Positions 15,328 through 17,114 of a stretch of 17,114 bases of DNA are shown piece after piece (the stretch's first letter is position 1; each line of letters starts with the position of its first letter). Origin of the DNA: an uncultured Ruminococcus sp. (GTDB taxonomy: Bacteria; Bacillota_A; Clostridia; Oscillospirales; Ruminococcaceae); NCBI GenBank assembly GCA_937880065.1, contig CALFMA010000634.1:1-17114 (forward strand), in the 5' to 3' direction. The position numbers and the translations under genes were made by a program. A model generated the notes under the pieces. That model did not search any database. It saw only the letters and a list, made by a program, of their open reading frames with translations, and had not been told where the DNA came from.

Positions 15328-16053
15328 CTATTTCAATTCGAGATTAGCTAATCCAAATTCATTTAAGAATCCTGATTCTATATTTTCTTCTGAACAGCAT
15401 ATAATTACCATAGAATCATCATATATAAAGTTAGCATACACTCTTGGATCGTTATCTCTTTTTGCGAAAAGAACTTCAATTGACTTTTCATTCATGTCAA
15501 TTGTTTCTTCATACATCTCTGTGTATGGTGGATAGAATACACCATCATCAGGAATGGGATCCATTGCATTCATAAGCTCAAAGATCGCATCTGAATCAAG
15601 TTGCCCTATTTCAGAGGAGATGTCTGTGATTTTTACATAAGAATTAGAGTCGCCGTCATCAAAACTATAGAAAATCCACGGTCTGTTATAGAAATCCTTT
15701 GTTTCAACCGAGATACCGTAGTAGCCTTCTTTCTGACGAAGTTTAAGATTTTCATTGGAAATTTGTGGCACTTTAATTAAATCAGATTTCTCAATAAGAT
15801 TGATGAATTGTAGAATTGATGCAGAAGTTTCTTCTTCTAATCTCTTCAGGTTTTCATTGATTTCTGTCAAATTATCTGTCAGATTGAGTGAAAGGTCATT
15901 ATAGTCATTATAATACGCCGAGTAAACGCCATCCATCAGATTGATTTGAGCTTTGTTTGAATTTGATGAAGTAGCAGTTCTATTATCACTACAGCCTGTT
16001 ATGAGTAAAGACATTGATGCAATGATTAAAGAAAAAACAATTGGCTTTTTCAC
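15328..16053 (-). CDS. Hypothetical lipoprotein
   Basis: This 241-aa predicted lipoprotein starts with GTG at 16053, preceded by a strong AAGGAGGAG site. The N terminus (MKKPIVFSLIIASMSLLITG-C) has a clear lipobox with Cys21. Residues about 45-75 (LSLNLTDNLTEINENLKR, then LEEETSAS) look like an amphipathic or coiled segment. The remainder is acidic and rich in beta-type residues, with aromatic clusters such as FYNRPWIFYSFDDGD and VFYPPYTEMYEETIDM. No catalytic motif is recognised. It lies 17 bases after the decayed metalloprotease gene and probably shares its transcript, ending at the terminator at 15044-15082. The similarity in style to other ruminococcal surface lipoproteins is only general. 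Confidence 0.75.
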   Translation of the reverse strand: MKKPIVFSLIIASMSLLITGCSDNRTATSSNSNKAQINLMDGVYSAYYNDYNDLSLNLTDNLTEINENLKRLEEETSASILQFINLIEKSDLIKVPQISNENLKLRQKEGYYGISVETKDFYNRPWIFYSFDDGDSNSYVKITDISSEIGQLDSDAIFELMNAMDPIPDDGVFYPPYTEMYEETIDMNEKSIEVLFAKRDNDPRVYANFIYDDSMVIICCSEENIESGFLNEFGLANLELK

Positions 16054-16070
16054 GTTATTTCTCCTCCTTT

Positions 16071-16658
16071 TTAGTTAATATGATGACCTTCAAGATGTGT
16101 AATCATCTGTCCTTTACAACCGTCACATATTACATTATCGCTTGTAATATCCATACAGCCTTGACACATGATGCATGTTGCTGGTCTTGGATTGGAGCCG
16201 CATACAGAACATAATGCTCCTCCTCGGCATGTACCGTCAGCTAATATCTCGTGATAATGGTCAGGTGCGCCATATTGATGATTCAACTTGTGCATTAATA
16301 CACTTTTCGAATTATATTCACAATTTGTTGAATTACATAATTCCAACATATAAATTCTAAATCTGGAAGAAAAACTGCGATTATACGAAGTTGTGTAAAC
16401 TCTGCCCATTCCAGTCGTATCAATCTTATGTCCTGTCCAATAGGCATCAGTTAATGTATTACTTGCTGATGAATCACTGGTAAATGATGATTTGACGCTT
16501 TGATATCCTGTGTGATTTGATGTATGACCACATAAACTATCAATATTGGAAGATGTTACAGTCCCCTTACATTGATCGACACCCGAATTGTAATAGTTCG
16601 TACTGTAAATAAAATCGAGACCCAAAAATTCTCTGTACCTATCAGAAATTGCTTCCAT
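16071..16658 (-). CDS. Degenerate secreted zinc-metalloprotease-like protein (active-site Glu replaced by Lys)
   Basis: This 195-aa open frame is counted from the first in-frame ATG, which has no ribosome site. Residues 123-134 read H-K-L-N-H-Q-Y-G-A-P-D-H, exactly a metzincin-style HExxHxxGxxDH zinc site except that the catalytic Glu is Lys124 (codon AAG at 16289-16287; GAG would differ by one base). Upstream the sequence (TDAYWTGHKIDTTGMGRVY, then SYNRSFSSRF) fits the body of such proteases. Downstream is a Cys/His-rich tail with CSVCGSNPRPATCIM, a VICDGCKGQM stretch and a final HHIN. The expected signal peptide lies just upstream but in another frame (see 16667-16714). Loss of both the secretion signal and the general base suggests a pseudogene, or a zinc-binding protein without protease activity. 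Followed after 17 bases by a lipoprotein gene. Confidence 0.65.
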   Translation of the reverse strand: MEAISDRYREFLGLDFIYSTNYYNSGVDQCKGTVTSSNIDSLCGHTSNHTGYQSVKSSFTSDSSASNTLTDAYWTGHKIDTTGMGRVYTTSYNRSFSSRFRIYMLELCNSTNCEYNSKSVLMHKLNHQYGAPDHYHEILADGTCRGGALCSVCGSNPRPATCIMCQGCMDITSDNVICDGCKGQMITHLEGHHIN

Positions 16659-16666
16659 ATAACCGT

Positions 16667-16714
16667 TTAAAATTGCTTGAGAAGAATTACGCTTAAAAGT
16701 TTAGAAATTTTCAT
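16667..16714 (-). pseudogene. Out-of-frame signal-peptide start of the metalloprotease
   Basis: An ATG at 16714 follows a good AAAGGAGC ribosome site and encodes MKISKLLSVILLKQF before a TAA. This looks like the beginning of a signal peptide, cut short. The protease frame resumes out of phase as SSQAILNGYMEA, and is closed further upstream by a TAA. A small deletion or frameshift between about 16667 and 16690 would explain both observations. Confidence 0.5.
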
Positions 16715-17114
16715 ATCAAGTTTAGCTCCTTTCACACATTTAATTAAAGGTAAATGATAAGTAAAGACTTGGAGTGATAATCGTATCATAAAAACTCCCA
16801 TCTTAGTTTTTAGATTGATTAAGGATTAAAAGTATAAGATATTGACAAATGGAGAAAAAATATTAAATAGTTTCGTAACTAATTAACATAAGCACCTTAT
16901 GAAGGTGTATATTTCTTCTGTATTATATCTTATTATCGTAAGTTTATAATGAAAGTACTAAAATCACACAGCATATTTGGGGGTATATTTTTCAAAGATC
17001 GCATCAAGAATCCACTAAGAAATGAAACAAATCATCCGTCCAAGTGGTATCATTAGTGAAAATTCCAATAACTTCCCCCGTTTTGTCCTACCTTCCCGTA
17101 TTTTCTCAGTAGGA
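16715..17114. other. AT-rich right flank without a convincing gene
   Basis: No supportable gene is seen in these 400 bases. On the plus strand TTGACA (16842-16847) and TAAATA (16864-16869) are 16 bases apart. They are followed by a perfect 6-bp inverted repeat CACCTT-ATG-AAGGTG (16893-16907), an operator-like arrangement with no clear gene behind it. On the minus strand a 28-codon protein-like stretch (GEVIGIFTNDTTWTDD, then FHFLVDS and a stop) lies near 17000-17085 and may be the edge of a gene or element beyond the window. Confidence 0.35.

Noticed and set aside
15152..15535. 127-codon plus-strand open frame starting TTG
   Set aside because: The first third looks protein-like, but there is no ribosome site and it runs antisense into the lipoprotein gene; kept only as a possible remnant.
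16922..16950. TATAAT on the minus strand as promoter of the metalloprotease/lipoprotein unit
   Set aside because: The -10 is perfect, but no acceptable -35 lies 16-18 bases upstream and the leader would exceed 200 nt in random-looking AT-rich DNA.

Overview
The window comes from a low-to-mid GC Gram-positive anaerobe of the Ruminococcus/Oscillospiraceae type. The evidence is several dockerin and cohesin domains (cellulosome-type assembly modules), Gram-positive signal peptides and lipoboxes, strong AGGAGG ribosome binding sites, and an ECF-type vitamin transporter. The species call is inference; no rRNA or tRNA is present.

Layout. (1) 2-502 (+) is the C-terminal end of a radical SAM/SPASM protein that enters from the left. 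(2) 675-9707 (-) is one long operon. A TTGACA-N17-TATAAT promoter (9679-9707) and a complete cobalamin riboswitch (9463-9656) are followed by a nested hairpin/terminator (9342-9439). Eight genes then run leftward: a small basic protein with a homing-endonuclease-associated-repeat-like motif; a 924-aa secreted alpha/alpha-toroid protein ending in a dockerin; a membrane-anchored cohesin; a DUF4430 lipoprotein; EcfT; an EcfA-EcfA'-EcfS triple fusion; and a short cysteine-rich protein that overlaps the fusion gene. (3) 9708-11540 is a scarred interval with a frameshifted, 5'-truncated IS4-family transposase, an orphan coding tail and an unrecognised 192-aa gene. (4) 11593-15040 (-) is a sigma factor / membrane anti-sigma / secreted dockerin protein group. 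The extracellular domain of the anti-sigma is a homologue of the repeats in the dockerin protein. (5) 15044-17114 holds a terminator, an unrecognised lipoprotein, a decayed secreted metalloprotease (HKxxH instead of HExxH, signal peptide out of frame) and an AT-rich flank without a convincing gene.

Main interpretation. The riboswitch operon looks like a complete bacterial counterpart of the animal intrinsic factor/transcobalamin route. Animal B12 carriers consist of an alpha6-alpha6 barrel plus a small beta domain related to DUF4430. Here the barrel-like and DUF4430 parts are on two separate secreted proteins in the same B12-controlled operon. A dockerin on the barrel protein and a membrane-anchored cohesin from the next gene could tether the barrel protein next to the lipoprotein and the ECF transporter. 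The B12 link rests on the riboswitch and the gene neighbourhood; binding and tethering are inference.

The second point of interest is the sigma/anti-sigma pair that shares its sensor domain with a secreted protein. This resembles the logic of clostridial SigI/RsgI biomass sensing, but uses a different domain and an ECF-like sigma factor.
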